The notes beneath the pieces were generated by a model. The model saw only the letters and a program-made list of their open reading frames with translations. It was not told the DNA's origin and made no database searches. Shown one piece after another: positions 10,024 to 20,524 of a stretch of DNA of 64,000 nucleotides (positions within the stretch are counted from its first letter, which is position 1; each line of letters starts with the position of its first letter). Source of the DNA: Nemertoderma westbladi (lineage: Eukaryota > Xenacoelomorpha > Nemertodermatida > Nemertodermatidae); NCBI GenBank assembly GCA_032718475.1, contig JAUCBJ010008979.1, forward strand, positions 1 through 64,000, written 5' to 3'. Position numbers and translations under genes: made by a program.

Positions 10024-10264
10024 CCTATGTTTGGCTCATCAGGAGCCATAGTAACTGGAGCTGGCCCATATGATTGGCTCATCAGGAGCCATAGTAACTG
10101 GAGCTGGCCCATATGTTTGGCTCATCAGGAGCCATAGTAACTGGAGCTGGCCCATATATTTGGCTCATCAGGAGCCATATTAACTGGAGCTGGCCCCTAT
10201 GTTTGGCTCATCAGGAGCCGTTGTAACTGGAGCTGGCACCTATGTTTGGCTCATCAGGAGCCAT
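10024..10264. repeat. 43-bp minisatellite inside piggyBac transposase (copy A)
   Basis: Six units of exactly 43 bp, with GGCTC at 10033, 10076, 10119, 10162, 10205 and 10248. Each unit contains the small inverted repeat GGCTC-ATCAG-GAGCC. The right end continues the transposase frame ('MMAPDEPNIG'), so the unit appears to derive from the coding sequence itself. Confidence 0.92.
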
Positions 10265-11050
10265 CATAACTTGTCGTGTACTCAACTCAAATACATAGGC
10301 CATTCTGGAACTCCCACAAAGAACATACATTACATATCCCCATTTATGTGGTTTCTTTGGATTGTACTTCTTCAAAGTACTTCCGCCCTTGAATGGTATT
10401 ACTTGTTCGTCAAAGGATAATTCAGATTCCTTAGGAGGCGCAGGAAACGTTTTCTGAACTGATTCTAGAATTGGGTGGAACTTGAAAAGTTGGTCTATGT
10501 TATCTTTGTCAATTTGTGAGTTATCGTTAAAGTGAAGGTTGTGCTTAATATCCTCCCATCGATTAACATTCAGTATATCAGCAATTAGCGAAATGCGAAG
10601 ATTCTTAAACCAGTAGTCTCTCGTACTTGGCAAACGGATAATTGACATCATTATCGTTGTTCCAATGAATTGTTCAGTTTCCGCTTCTGTGAGACTCAAA
10701 GGTATATTTGCATTTTTCTGAACGGAATACAAGTTTGATTGATTGGTAATGAGTTCAATTAATTCTTTAGGGAATAACTTGAAAAATATTTGAAGATGAG
10801 TTTTTAGGTCCAGATATTCCTCACCCAGTTCAGAATTCCCAATAAATTCCAATTGACTCGAGACTTTTATTAGGTTTCCTTCTTTCCAGGCTAAACCTCC
10901 CCCTGTTCCACTCGTGGACTGATTAACCTGTTCCTTGTGTTTAGTAGTCGACGCGGTGTTTTTAGAAGATTTCGATTTAGTTTTTTGCCCAACAGTCTTG
11001 GATTTAGGAATATTCTTAGCCAGAGCAGTCTCAGATTTAGGATTGGCCTT
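10211..11050 (-). pseudogene. piggyBac transposase, N-terminal/first catalytic part (copy A)
   Basis: The minus-strand frame reads from a Lys-rich stretch (about 10860-11050, 'KTKSKSSKN') into the core. The core has 'EFIGNSELGEEYLDLKTHLQ', 'IGTTIMMSIIRLPSTRDYW', 'WEDIKHNLHFNDN', then 'ELSFDEQVIPFKG' with the first catalytic Asp, then 'KYNPKKPHKWGYVMYVL'. These are hallmark piggyBac-derived transposase blocks. The frame then ends inside the 43-bp minisatellite with 'NIGASSSYNGS' and a stop. The usual start ATG is not clear. Confidence 0.85.
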
Positions 11051-11051
11051 G

Positions 11052-11384
11052 TCATTGACAATCCGTCTTCTCAGTGGAACGTGAATCGTGCAATAGAACA
11101 GGATGAGAATCTAACAAAGTCTTACGTACACATTTCGGGTATGATTTTCTGGACGTCTCATTTGTGGAACAAATAATAAGGGGTGTATTAGAAGGGACCG
11201 ATTCTACCTCAACCTCTACAGCAACATCTTCAAACAATGGAGGTAGCTCTTCATCAATCGCATTATCATCTAAATTTAATTCAGTACTTTCTCTTTGCGG
11301 GATGTCGATTGAAGATGTTTCCTGTATGTCATTTTTGTTGATAGTATCTAATTTGTCAGTCAAACCCGATGATGTAGTCGGCAA
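11052..11384 (-). pseudogene. piggyBac transposase acidic N-terminus (copy A)
   Basis: A 110-codon minus-strand frame, acidic ('DDNAIDEELPPLFEDVAVEV'), as is common for piggyBac transposase N-termini upstream of the DNA-binding core. It is out of frame with the downstream core near 11050. In copy B (17004-17288) the start region is changed by small indels. The remainder to 12119 is AT-rich and non-coding up to the terminal repeat. Confidence 0.6.
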
Positions 11385-12103
11385 AAATTAAAATCACCAT
11401 CAAATTCGTGATCTCCAGTTACCAAATCTGATTCACCGCTACTTGAACCTTGATATTCGGATTCATTGCATTCCCGCCACTGGGTAATTCACTATCACTT
11501 GAATCATACGGTAAATTTATAATATAGATTGGGTCATTATTGCGGGTCTTCCTTTTATAAAATGCACTCGGTTGAATCTCCATTAAATTTTACACCTGAC
11601 AGTCATTAAATGATGGTTAAAAGAAAATATCAAAATATTATAAGAATTTATATCAAAAATTATAATTAGTTATTGCAGTAATACTACACAATGCTGTAAA
11701 GCAAACTAGTACAGAACAGTGGAAAATAATGACTGTGATTCCGGAATTTTAAATTCCCCGCATCGATTTTGATGTCAACTAATCACATATTGTAGCTCAT
11801 GTGCTACAAATACATTTTGGCATATGGCTTGAGTCAAATCATGTATTTTTTTAATGTTTTCAAGTATTAACACTCTTAGATGATAGGACAAACATAAAAA
11901 AAATTTTGTTGTGGGAAAAAGTTTTTGTTTTGTCCTATATTGTGTAATTATCAATGCATGTAAAGGACTCTTTTATTAGGAATGGCTCCAAAGTTTCTAT
12001 AATCGTGTTCAACACCTCTCAATTGAATCGCTAGGTGGCGTGACATAAACATTTTATCTGAACATCTGTAGCAGCTATTCATCAAACATTAATTTTAGCA
12101 TAT

Positions 12104-12119
12104 ATCTTGCAATAGAGGG
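12104..12119 (-). repeat. piggyBac right terminal inverted repeat (copy A)
   Basis: Reverse complement CCCTCTATTGCAAGAT, followed by TTAA at 12120-12123. It pairs with the left terminus at 6470-6485. Confidence 0.82.
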
Positions 12120-12830
12120 TTAAGCTGCTTGACTTGCCTTAGGACCAACATCGAAAGGGATGGCGAGGGGCGAGTGGTACGATGAAGGGTCGATGTATTA
12201 CCGACCAGACGGAGTTATATGCAGCATCACTGCTGCATTCTCTCACCGACCGAGAGACACCCAACGGACACCCCAGCGGAGCCGGTTAGCGTAGCACGAG
12301 TCTGAAAAAGATTTGGGCTATGCTGACACTAGGCAAAGCGAAGGATAGACCCGACCGCCTACCGACTGACTTATGATGGACACAGACTGACTGGCCAGAC
12401 GGGTTTCAAACTTAGTTCTGGGGGGTTAAAATCTAACTAAAGTGTTCTGACTGATTAAATAATTCGTACCTTAGGTTTATTAATATTGTTAAAAAACTCA
12501 TTTATTGTATATACATTATTCTATTTATATTGGCGTATTGGGGAGTCCGATATATTTGGAATCAGTATGATAAGTACAATGTGATATACGGTGTAAAAAG
12601 AACTAGAACAGTTAGAATAAATTGATGATTCAACCCCAACTTGTTCTTTTTTCCTTATCTCTTGCATTATCCAATCACTCCCTGATCCAATATCTGGTGA
12701 CTATTATTGTTGAGATCCACAAACCCTCTCAAACTTACATCGGAGTTAGAAATAATGGCAACATATTATAATGTATCTCATTCGACACTAAATGACGCAG
12801 GGGATGGTAATAATATCTCGGGTTATGAAT
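12120..12830. other. Right flank of piggyBac A, no gene seen
   Basis: 12124-12400 continues the GC-richer repeat family seen at 6100-6465, including 'gcttgacttgccttaggacc' near 12127 and 'gacactaggc' near 12325. From 12400 to 12830 the sequence is AT-rich with no recognisable features. The copy-B counterpart (18084-18741) has a different indel pattern in the repeat and an added 'tattacatat' expansion near 18640. Confidence 0.5.
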
Positions 12831-12850
12831 GGGGGGGGGGGGGGGGGGGG
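12831..12850 (+). repeat. G20 homopolymer
   Basis: Twenty consecutive G. The matching tract in copy B, at 18742-18761, is also 20 long. Confidence 0.9.
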
Positions 12851-12939
12851 TGGAATTATTAAATAATTTATTATAGTTTAAATTGAATTGACGTCATGCT
12901 GTGACATACTCGACATACCGTACATCATAAACGTATGGC

Positions 12940-12943
12940 GTAG
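12940..12943 (+). other. Empty Gypsy target site in unit A
   Basis: 'ggcgtagggcaatactgg' in unit A corresponds to the interrupted site in unit B, where GTAG is present on both sides of the Gypsy element (18832-18835 and 26380-26383). Confidence 0.85.
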
Positions 12944-13158
12944 GGCAATACTGGAATGTCACACATCGATATTAAATTGGGAAATATCATTATATCGCCC
13001 TGCCGCATTTAGTAGTGGGAAAATATTTCAACTCAAATAGTTCCACTCAATATTTTTCTTCTAGGAGTTACTTTATTTGTTTGAAAATGAAGTTTTGGTC
13101 TTGATTTGATGATTTTCCGGAATAACATTCATCCTTCAGTTTGAATAATATCATCATC

Positions 13159-15029
13159 TTCTGTATCCAAGAATATCGGATTTGTCATGAAGACACTGCC
13201 ATGAAGTACAATGACATTGGAAATGGATGGATGCTATTAACAACCTCAGCAGTAAGAAACTCGGCAAATGCCTCAATTGGAGGAGTAGGAATTCTGCTAA
13301 ATCCATTTGCACTTAAGACCCTAAACAACATCGAATCTATAAATCAAGACTTACCTGGCAAACTGTGAATGAGGTATCTGGTCGAAAAAGTTGTGCAAAG
13401 GGGCGCCTCAAAGCCGATAGACCTGAAGAACGTGTTGGGAAGTGGAAAAATCACTTCAGCAACTTGCTTGGGCAGCCACCAAACATCGAGGTCAGCCCTA
13501 CAAGGAAAATATATGACAAGACACTACCTATAGAGACAGGGGACTTCATACCTGCCGAACTCCAAAGGAGCATTAAAAGCATGTCCAATAATAAAGCGAG
13601 TGGATTAGATGAAATTCCAGCGGAGGTATGGAAAACAGGAGTGCTAAACAGACCATTATTGAATGTTTGCAACTGGATGTTAAAAGGGGAAAAGCCTCCA
13701 CCAATTTGGACTAAAGGTCAACTAAAGCCTCTCCCCAAGAAAGGAGACCTCGGTATACCAACAAACTATCGTGGGATCTGTCTGCAAAATATACAATAAA
13801 ATGATTCTATATAGGATTAGGCCTCACATAGAGAAACTACTGCATAAGAGCCAAAACGGATTTCGACCAAGTAGATCAACAATAGCTCAGATACTTGCAC
13901 TACGGAGAGTGATTGAAGGAATTAAGTCAAAGAATCTCCCCACAGTCATGACTTTTGTGGACTTCAAGAAGGCATTCGACTCCATCCATAGAGGTAAAAT
14001 GCTTGAAATCCTAAGAGCTTATGGAATACCAGAAGTAATCATTGCTGCATTGGATTGTTATATTGTGACACAGAAGCACAGGTACTCTCACCAGATGGTG
14101 AAACTCTCGATTTCTCAATCCTGGCTGTGTACTGCAAGGTGACACATTAGCACCATTACTATTTGTAATTGTACTGGATTACGCAATGAGGATGGCCACA
14201 AAGATCTGGGATTCCCACTTCAAGAATGCAGAAGTAGTAGATATCCGGCGACTACAGTCACAGACACCGACTTTGCGGATGACATCAACCTGCTCTCTAA
14301 TATGCTAGCAGATGCACTACTTCTACTGAATAAACTGGAGAGGGCTGCTAAGGAGGTTGGGTTGCATATTAATGCTACCAAGAACGAATTCATGACTTTT
14401 AATGTTGATGGAAACTTGACAACCATTGATAATAATCAACTAAGGAAGGTTGACGACTTCCAGTACCTAGGATTATGGATAGAGAGTAGCAAAAAGGACA
14501 TAGAAGTTAGGAAAGCAAAGGCTTGGGTAGCTCTATCAAAAATGGATACCATCTGGAAATCAGATCTCCCCCAGGCACCTGAAGACTAAGTTCTTTCGTG
14601 CCACAGTGGAAAGTGTATTTTTATACGGGGGTGAGACCTAGACACTGACTAAATCACTTGAACAACGAATTGATGGTTGCTACACAAGACTACTAAGGGC
14701 AGCCCTAAACATCAGCTGGAGACAACACATGACAAATACCGAGCTTTATGGTACAATACCATCTGTATCAACCACCCTCTGTGAACGCAGATTAAGATTC
14801 AGTGGGCACTGCTGGCGAAGTAAAGACGAGGTCATACCAGATCTACTTTTCTGGCAACCAACTCATGGAAAGCGTAGTCGTGGACGACTGGCCATAACAT
14901 ATATAGATCAACTTGAAAGGGATACTGAACTTGGGAGAAACTAAATTGCGACCACTATGGAGAATCGGGAAGCCTGGAAGGATCTCATTTCCACTGTCCA
15001 AGTTCACTCGACTTAGTAGTAGTAGTAGT
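13159..15029 (+). mobile_element. LINE copy within duplication unit B (pseudogene)
   Basis: Copy of 7209-9077. It begins abruptly inside the endonuclease fragment at the duplication breakpoint. It carries the same deletion joining endonuclease to the pre-RT spacer, the same frame breaks, and the (TAG)n tail. RT blocks lie at 13365-13799, 13771-14142, 14302-14589 and 14729-14944. Only a few residues differ from copy A. It is not a separate insertion event. Confidence 0.85.
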
Positions 15030-15135
15030 ATATTTGCTACAATTATTTATTAATCTTTATTTATTCACCAGTTGTAGTTATATATAAAAGACAAAGAATA
15101 ATAAAGTCCACAATTGGATCGAAGGATCAAACTAA

Positions 15136-15849
15136 TTAATCTGTGTGGAATTTGAGGAAACAATTGCAAGACATGTTTAGACACAAATGAACGCGACACT
15201 TCAAACATATCAAGGGGGTGAACTGAGAACATCCTGGAAGCTTGCAACGTCCACAGCTCTTCTTCTCTTCATCCAATACTGCCCAATGATCAACACAGAC
15301 TAACCGAACTTCTTTTGGAGGCAGACAAAGAACTGGTCCCCTCTTCTTTCTTTTGAGAACAGGTTCAAGTGAGCTTCCACTAGGGTGACCTCTCTTCATT
15401 ACAGTTGATTTGCTGGCGGAACATAAGGCTAACCCAATGTTAACCTTAAAATCCATTAGGTTGTCATACTCAGGGTCGACACCTAATTGTTTGGATATCC
15501 GCCTATGTAACAACCATCCGTTCATAATTACAAGGTTAACAATGCGAAAAAAATCCGCAAGTAATACTTGCGTACCACCCATGTGTCGATTGTAAACTTT
15601 GATTACTGCGGGACAATCTATGTCTATTTTACTCTTTAGGACTTTACTGTAACGTTTCACAGTTCCAATGGGTTGGCTTCCAACGAAGATGGACAAAAGA
15701 TAGACTAACTTGTTGTCATGCCACTTGACACAACTAAGTTCTTGCCCATCAACGGTACAAACCCGTTCATCATAAGATCCTCTCTTCTTCATCTCATTGT
15801 CCTCTCTCATCATGCAGCCCCTCAGCCTGTTAGATCGCGCTGTACCCAA
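15136..15849 (-). pseudogene. piggyBac transposase, C-terminal half (copy B)
   Basis: Duplicate of 9184-9897, with one residue changed ('KSKIDIDCP' against 'KSKIDVDCP'). It keeps W-x-D-N-K with the third catalytic Asp and the Cys-rich tail, and again lacks the segment with the second catalytic Asp. It is inactive, and part of the duplicated block rather than an independent insertion. Confidence 0.87.
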
Positions 15850-15975
15850 TGCTAGTATTCCGAGCTACTCAGTGAAACTTGTAAATCGATAGAAGTGAAA
15901 TAAATTATAAAAGTATACTCAATGATTCATGTGACATGGAACGGAACTGCATAATTGAATTACAATATGGGAGCC

Positions 15976-16216
15976 CCTATGTTTGGCTCATCAGGAGCCA
16001 TAGTAACTGGAGCTGGCCCATATGATTGGCTCATCAGGAGCCATAGTAACTGGAGCTGGCCCATATGTTTGGCTCATCAGGAGCCATAGTAACTGGAGCT
16101 GGCCCATATATTTGGCTCATCAGGAGCCATATTAACTGGAGCTGGCCCCTATGTTTGGCTCATCAGGAGCCGTTGTAACTGGAGCTGTCACCTATGTTTG
16201 GCTCATCAGGAGCCAT
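15976..16216. repeat. 43-bp minisatellite (copy B)
   Basis: Counterpart of 10024-10264, with the same six units and GGCTC/GAGCC inverted repeat. The array therefore existed before the duplication and has not changed copy number since. Confidence 0.9.
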
Positions 16217-17288
16217 CATAACTTGTCGTGTACTCAACTCAAATACATAGGCCATTCTGGAACTCCCACAAAGAACATACATTACATATCCCCATTTATG
16301 TGGTTTCTTCGGATTGTACTTCTTCAAAGTACTTCGGCCCTTGAATGGTATTACTTGTTCGTCAAAGGATAATTCATATTCATTAGGAAGCACAGGAAAC
16401 GTTTTCTGAACTGATTCTAGAATTGGGTGGAACTTGAAAAGTTGGTCTATGTTATCTTTGTCAATTTGTGAGTTATCGTTAAAGTGAAGGTTGTGCTTAA
16501 TATCCTCCCATCGATTAACATTCAGTATATCAGCAATTAGCGAAATGCGAAGATTCTTAAACCAGTAGTCTCTCGTACTTGGCAAACGGATAATTGACAT
16601 CATTATCGTTGTTCCAATGAATTGTTCAGTTTCCGCTTCTGTGAGACTCAAAGGTATATTTGCATTTTTCTGAACGGAATACAAGTTTGATTGATTGGTA
16701 ATGAGTTCAATTAATTCTTTAGGGAATAACTTGAAAAATATTTGAAGATGAGTTTTTAGGTCCAGATATTCCTCACCCAGTTCAGAATTCCCAATAAATT
16801 CCAATTGACTCGAGACTTTTATTAGGTTTCCTTCTTTCCAGGCTAAACCTCCCCCTGTTCCACTCGTGGACTGATTAACCTGTTCCTTGTGTTTAGTAGT
16901 CGACGCGGTGTTTTTAGAAGATTTCGATTTAGTTTTTTGCCCAACAGTCTTGGATTTAGGAATATTCTTAGCCAGAGCAGTCTCAGATTTAGGATTGGCC
17001 TTGTCATTGACAATCCGTCTTCTCAGTGGAACGTGAATCGTGCAATAGAACAGGATGAGAATCTAACAAAGTCTTACGTACACATTTCGGGTATGATTTT
17101 CTGGACGTCTCATTTGTGGAACAAATAATAAGGGTTGTATTAGAAGGGACCGATTCTACCTCAACCTCTACAGCAACATCTTCAAACAATGGAGGTAGCT
17201 CTTCATCAATCGCATTATCATCTAAATTATTTAAATTATCATCTTTCTCTTTGCGGGATGTCGATTGAAGATGTTTCCTGTATGTCAT
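16163..17288 (-). pseudogene. piggyBac transposase, N-terminal and first catalytic part (copy B)
   Basis: Duplicate of 10211-11384. It carries 'YELSFDEQVIPFKGRS' with the first catalytic Asp and the same hallmark blocks. It differs at a handful of residues, for example 'FPVLPNEYELS' here against 'FPAPPKESELS' in copy A. The acidic N-terminal frame (17004-17288) has lost part of its start through small indels near 17230. It is inactive. Confidence 0.83.
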
Positions 17289-18063
17289 TTTCGTTGATAG
17301 TACCTAATTTGTCAGCCAAACCCGATGATGTAGTCGGCAAAAAATAAAATCACCATCAAATTCGTGATCTCCAGTTACCAAATCTGATTCACCGCTACTT
17401 GAACCTTGATATTCGGATTCATTGCATTCCCGCCACTGGGTAATTCACTATCACTTGAATCATACGATAAATTTATAATATAGATTGGGTCATTATTACG
17501 GGTCTTCCTTTTATAAAATGCACTAAAATGGTTGAATCTCCATTAAATTTTACACCTGACAGTCATTAAATGATGGTTAAAAGAAAATATCAAAATATTA
17601 TAAGAATTTATATCAAAAATGATAATTAGTTATTGCAGTAATAGTACACAATGCTGTAAAGCAAACTAGTACAGAACAGTGGAAAATAATGACTGTGATT
17701 CCGGAATTTTAATTTCCCCGCATAGATTTTTATGTCAACTAATCACATATTGTAGCTCATGTGCTACAAATACATTTTGGCATATTGCTTGAGTCAAATC
17801 AAGTATTTTTTTAATGTTTTCAAGTATTAACACTCTTAGATGATAGGACAAACATAAAAAAATTTTGTTGTGGGAAAAAGTTTTTGTTTTGTCCTAATAT
17901 TGTGTAATTATCAATGCATGTAAAGGACTCATTTATTAGGAATGGCTCCAAAGTTTCTATAATCGTGTTCAACACCTCTCAATTGAATCGCTAGGTGGCG
18001 TGACATAAAAATTTTATCTGAACATCTGTAGCAGATATTCATCAAACATTAATTTTAGCATAT

Positions 18064-18079
18064 ATCTTGCAATAGAGGG
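18064..18079 (-). repeat. piggyBac right terminal inverted repeat (copy B)
   Basis: Same terminus as 12104-12119, followed by TTAA at 18080-18083. The left terminus of this copy is missing because the duplication started inside the element. Confidence 0.8.
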
Positions 18080-18741
18080 TTAAGCTGCTTGACTTGCCTT
18101 AGGACCAACCCCGAAAGGGATTGTGAGGGGAGAGTGGTACGATGAAGGGTCGATGTATTACCGACCAGACGGAGTTATATGCAGCAACAGGATAGGATAC
18201 AGCAAGGGATAGACCCGACGGACTACCGACGGACCTTTGGCGGCCTACCGACTGACTTATGACGGACACAGACTGACTGGCCAGACGGGTTTCAAACTTA
18301 GTTCTGGGGGGTTAAAATCGAACTAAAGTATTCTGACAGATTAAATAATTCGTACCTTAGGCTTATTAATATTGTTAAAAAACCCATTTATTGTATATAC
18401 ATTATTCTATTTATATTGGCGAATTGGGGAGTCCCATATATTTGGAATCAGTGTGATAAGTACAATGTGATATATGGTGTAAAAAGAACTAGATCAGTTA
18501 GAATAAATTTATGATTTAACCCCAACTTGTTCTTTTTTCCTTATCTCTTGCATTATCCAACCACTCCCTGATCCAATACCCGGTGACTAGTATTGTTGAG
18601 ATCCACAAACCCTCTCGAACTTACATCGGAGTTAGAAATAATGTATTACATATTATATTACATATTATATTACATATTATAATGGATCTCATTCGACACT
18701 AAATGACGCAGTGGATGGTAATAATATCTCGGGTTATGAAT

Positions 18742-18761
18742 GGGGGGGGGGGGGGGGGGGG
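18742..18761 (+). repeat. G20 homopolymer (copy B)
   Basis: Twenty consecutive G, the same length as the tract at 12831-12850. Confidence 0.9.
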
Positions 18762-18835
18762 TGGAATTATTAAATAATTTATTATAGTTTGAATTGAATT
18801 GACGTCATGCTGTACATCAAAAACGTATGGCGTAG

Positions 18836-19189
18836 TGTCACAACTGTATTATAATTTATGCACCACCTAGCGGCCAGTATCGGAATAACAATTAAAATAC
18901 ATTATCTTTCATTTACTGGTAGATGGCTCATTCAATTACATGTATAAAAGTAGCCAGAAGTCCTTATAACAGTTGGTACCGGAAGAGAATATTACGATTA
19001 TTATTAATTATCTTTAGAACACATAACTAACTTCAATTATAAAATACTGATAACGGATTACTAATGATACTGAAAACCTTTTTAATTTTATATATTATCT
19101 ATATTATAATACGACGCTCCCTCACCCAGACTCTATCCGTACCCGCCGCACCCGCAGTCACTTCAGCTGTCTCCTGGAGTGGTCTGACA
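18836..19189 (+). repeat. Gypsy 5' LTR
   Basis: Starts TGTCACAACTG and ends GGTCTGACA. A TATA-like box 'tataaaag' lies at 18943-18950, a plausible promoter for the element. The ATG at 19064 of the long gag-side frame lies inside this LTR. Confidence 0.95.
18943..18950 (+). promoter_or_regulatory. TATA-like box in the Gypsy 5' LTR
   Basis: 'tataaaag' lies about 107 bp into the LTR. The RNA start would be expected some 25-35 bp downstream. The start itself cannot be seen. Confidence 0.5.
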
Positions 19190-19207
19190 TGGAGGTCCCA
19201 CCGAGAT
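19190..19207 (+). other. Primer-binding site, tRNA-Gln type
   Basis: TGGAGGTCCCACCGAGAT follows the LTR with no gap. From knowledge of animal tRNAs, it is the exact complement of the last 18 nt of a tRNA-Gln including CCA. This primes minus-strand DNA synthesis. Its last seven bases, 'ccgagat', start a 24-bp tandem repeat. Confidence 0.8.
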
Positions 19208-19280
19208 GAACTCATAGATCGACACCGAGATAAACTCATAGATCGACACCGAGATGAACTCATAGATCGACACCGAGATC
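19201..19280 (+). repeat. 24-bp repeat overlapping the primer-binding site
   Basis: Three units of 24 bp starting 'ccgagatgaactcatagatc', plus a partial fourth. They are read in the gag-side frame as an eight-residue repeat 'HRDELIDR'. The repeat duplicates the distal part of the primer-binding site. Confidence 0.85.
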
Positions 19281-19372
19281 GAGAGAAAATCAATCTGATA
19301 ACGACACTGGCCACACAACCAGTTGATCCGACTGAGAACAAGCTACAGTATACGATAAAATACTTTCTCACA

Positions 19373-20524
19373 ATGGCTTACGGAGGATTAGAAGAAGATC
19401 TGTTACTAGGAGACACAGATACCCCAACTGTATCGTTTAGAGAACAACCTATTTCTGGTGAGCGTCTAGGTCGTAGACTATTTTCTGATCCAGGTACAGT
19501 ACATGCGAATTCTATAGTAAATAGAATTAATGATAACAATAATACTCACATATTTGTAAAACCAAGTAAATATAGTGGTGATAAAACTCTCCCAGGGGAT
19601 ACTGATGTACCACCCGTGGACGTATGGTTAGGAAGTTTTGAGCGGGCCGCAATAGCAAACAATTGGTCGTTAGGTAAATGTACAACAGTTTTACCAGGAT
19701 ATTTAGAGGGAAAAGCGGGCAGATGGTACGACCAAAATATCGGGCGTTTGGAGTTACTTCCCTTCCAGGAACTTAAACAACAATTGTTGTTACGTTTTAG
19801 CCATGGTGAGAGTCAAACTTATTATTATACTATTTTTTCAGCTATGAAACAGGAAACGGATGAGAGTGTAGACGATTTTTATGAAAGACTTATGCAAGTG
19901 GCAAAGCGTGCATTAAGTACTAGTAATAGTAGAGATATGCGAATTCGCGTGAGGGATAGATTTTTACATGGTTTACAGAAGGTAATTTTATCTAGAGTGA
20001 GTGAGAAAGTCAAAGCAACGGATGACTTAGATTCTGTGGTTGCTATAGCGCGGCACATAGAGCAAAGTGTGAGGCTTGAAAACCCAAACTTGTCCTTGCC
20101 ACTGACTCGAGCAGATTTGGACCAGGTATTCAATCCCAATACAGTAGTAAGCAGTTATAGAGAAACTAATAGAGATCAAGCTAATAAGGATAGTAATTCC
20201 CAGTCTTTAACTCACCGACTTGCAAATTTAGAAACGGCTGTTGACAAACTTGTAACTGCACTAGACCGGCAAACAGTAGGTCCCTTAGCACAAAATAATA
20301 AGGCAACTATCGTTTGTGACATTTGTTTTAAAGCTGGCCATAAAACTATCGATTGCTTTCGGCATCCAAACCGGCAAAATCAACATTTATCTTATTATCC
20401 ACCACCGCCAAGATTTAACCGTTTTAATGGCCACAGTAGTAATCCAAGTGGGGTAAACAGGGGACAAAGTAATTTTCAACAGAGTAGAACTTGGCGACAA
20501 CAAAATTACAACGGCCATCCGTAG
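19373..20524 (+). CDS. gag: Gypsy Gag polyprotein
   Basis: The start chosen is the ATG in 'acaATGg' at 19373, giving 383 residues. The frame is open upstream to an ATG at 19064 inside the LTR, which would add 103 residues including a hydrophobic run and the 'HRDELIDR' repeats. The capsid-type retrotransposon gag domain is visible ('YLEGKAGRWYDQNIGRLELL', 'FSHGESQTYYYTIF', 'DESVDDFYERLMQVA'). A nucleocapsid zinc knuckle 'CDICFKAGHKTIDC' (C-x2-C-x4-H-x4-C) lies near the C-terminus. Gag forms the particle and packages element RNA. The frame ends at UAG (20522-20524), after which the same frame continues open into pol. Confidence 0.9.
   Translation: MAYGGLEEDLLLGDTDTPTVSFREQPISGERLGRRLFSDPGTVHANSIVNRINDNNNTHIFVKPSKYSGDKTLPGDTDVPPVDVWLGSFERAAIANNWSLGKCTTVLPGYLEGKAGRWYDQNIGRLELLPFQELKQQLLLRFSHGESQTYYYTIFSAMKQETDESVDDFYERLMQVAKRALSTSNSRDMRIRVRDRFLHGLQKVILSRVSEKVKATDDLDSVVAIARHIEQSVRLENPNLSLPLTRADLDQVFNPNTVVSSYRETNRDQANKDSNSQSLTHRLANLETAVDKLVTALDRQTVGPLAQNNKATIVCDICFKAGHKTIDCFRHPNRQNQHLSYYPPPPRFNRFNGHSSNPSGVNRGQSNFQQSRTWRQQNYNGHP

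Larger units (their letters stand above)
6470..12119 (-). mobile_element. piggyBac-family transposon (copy A), broken, with nested LINE
   Basis: The element is flanked by TTAA on both sides (6466-6469 and 12120-12123), the known piggyBac target. The left terminus reads CCCTCTACTGCATGAT and the right terminus, reverse-complemented, reads CCCTCTATTGCAAGAT: imperfect 16-bp inverted repeats. The transposase is encoded on the minus strand in pieces (9184-9897 and 10211-11384). A LINE (about 6621-9077) is nested between the left terminus and the transposase 3' end. Loss of the central catalytic region, the frame breaks and the nested LINE make it inactive. The element lies in the giant intron of the host gene. 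Confidence 0.85.
7203..13150. repeat. Tandem duplication, unit A (~5.95 kb)
   Basis: The stretch from within the LINE endonuclease to about 13150 is repeated head-to-tail, starting at about 13151-13159, with a constant offset of 5952 bp across at least 4 kb. For example, 7413 matches 13365, 9184 matches 15136 and 10211 matches 16163. The copies differ by scattered substitutions and small indels. The junction near 13150 joins the unit's right end ('cagtttgaataata') to its left end ('catcat..tctgtatccaag'). Confidence 0.9.
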
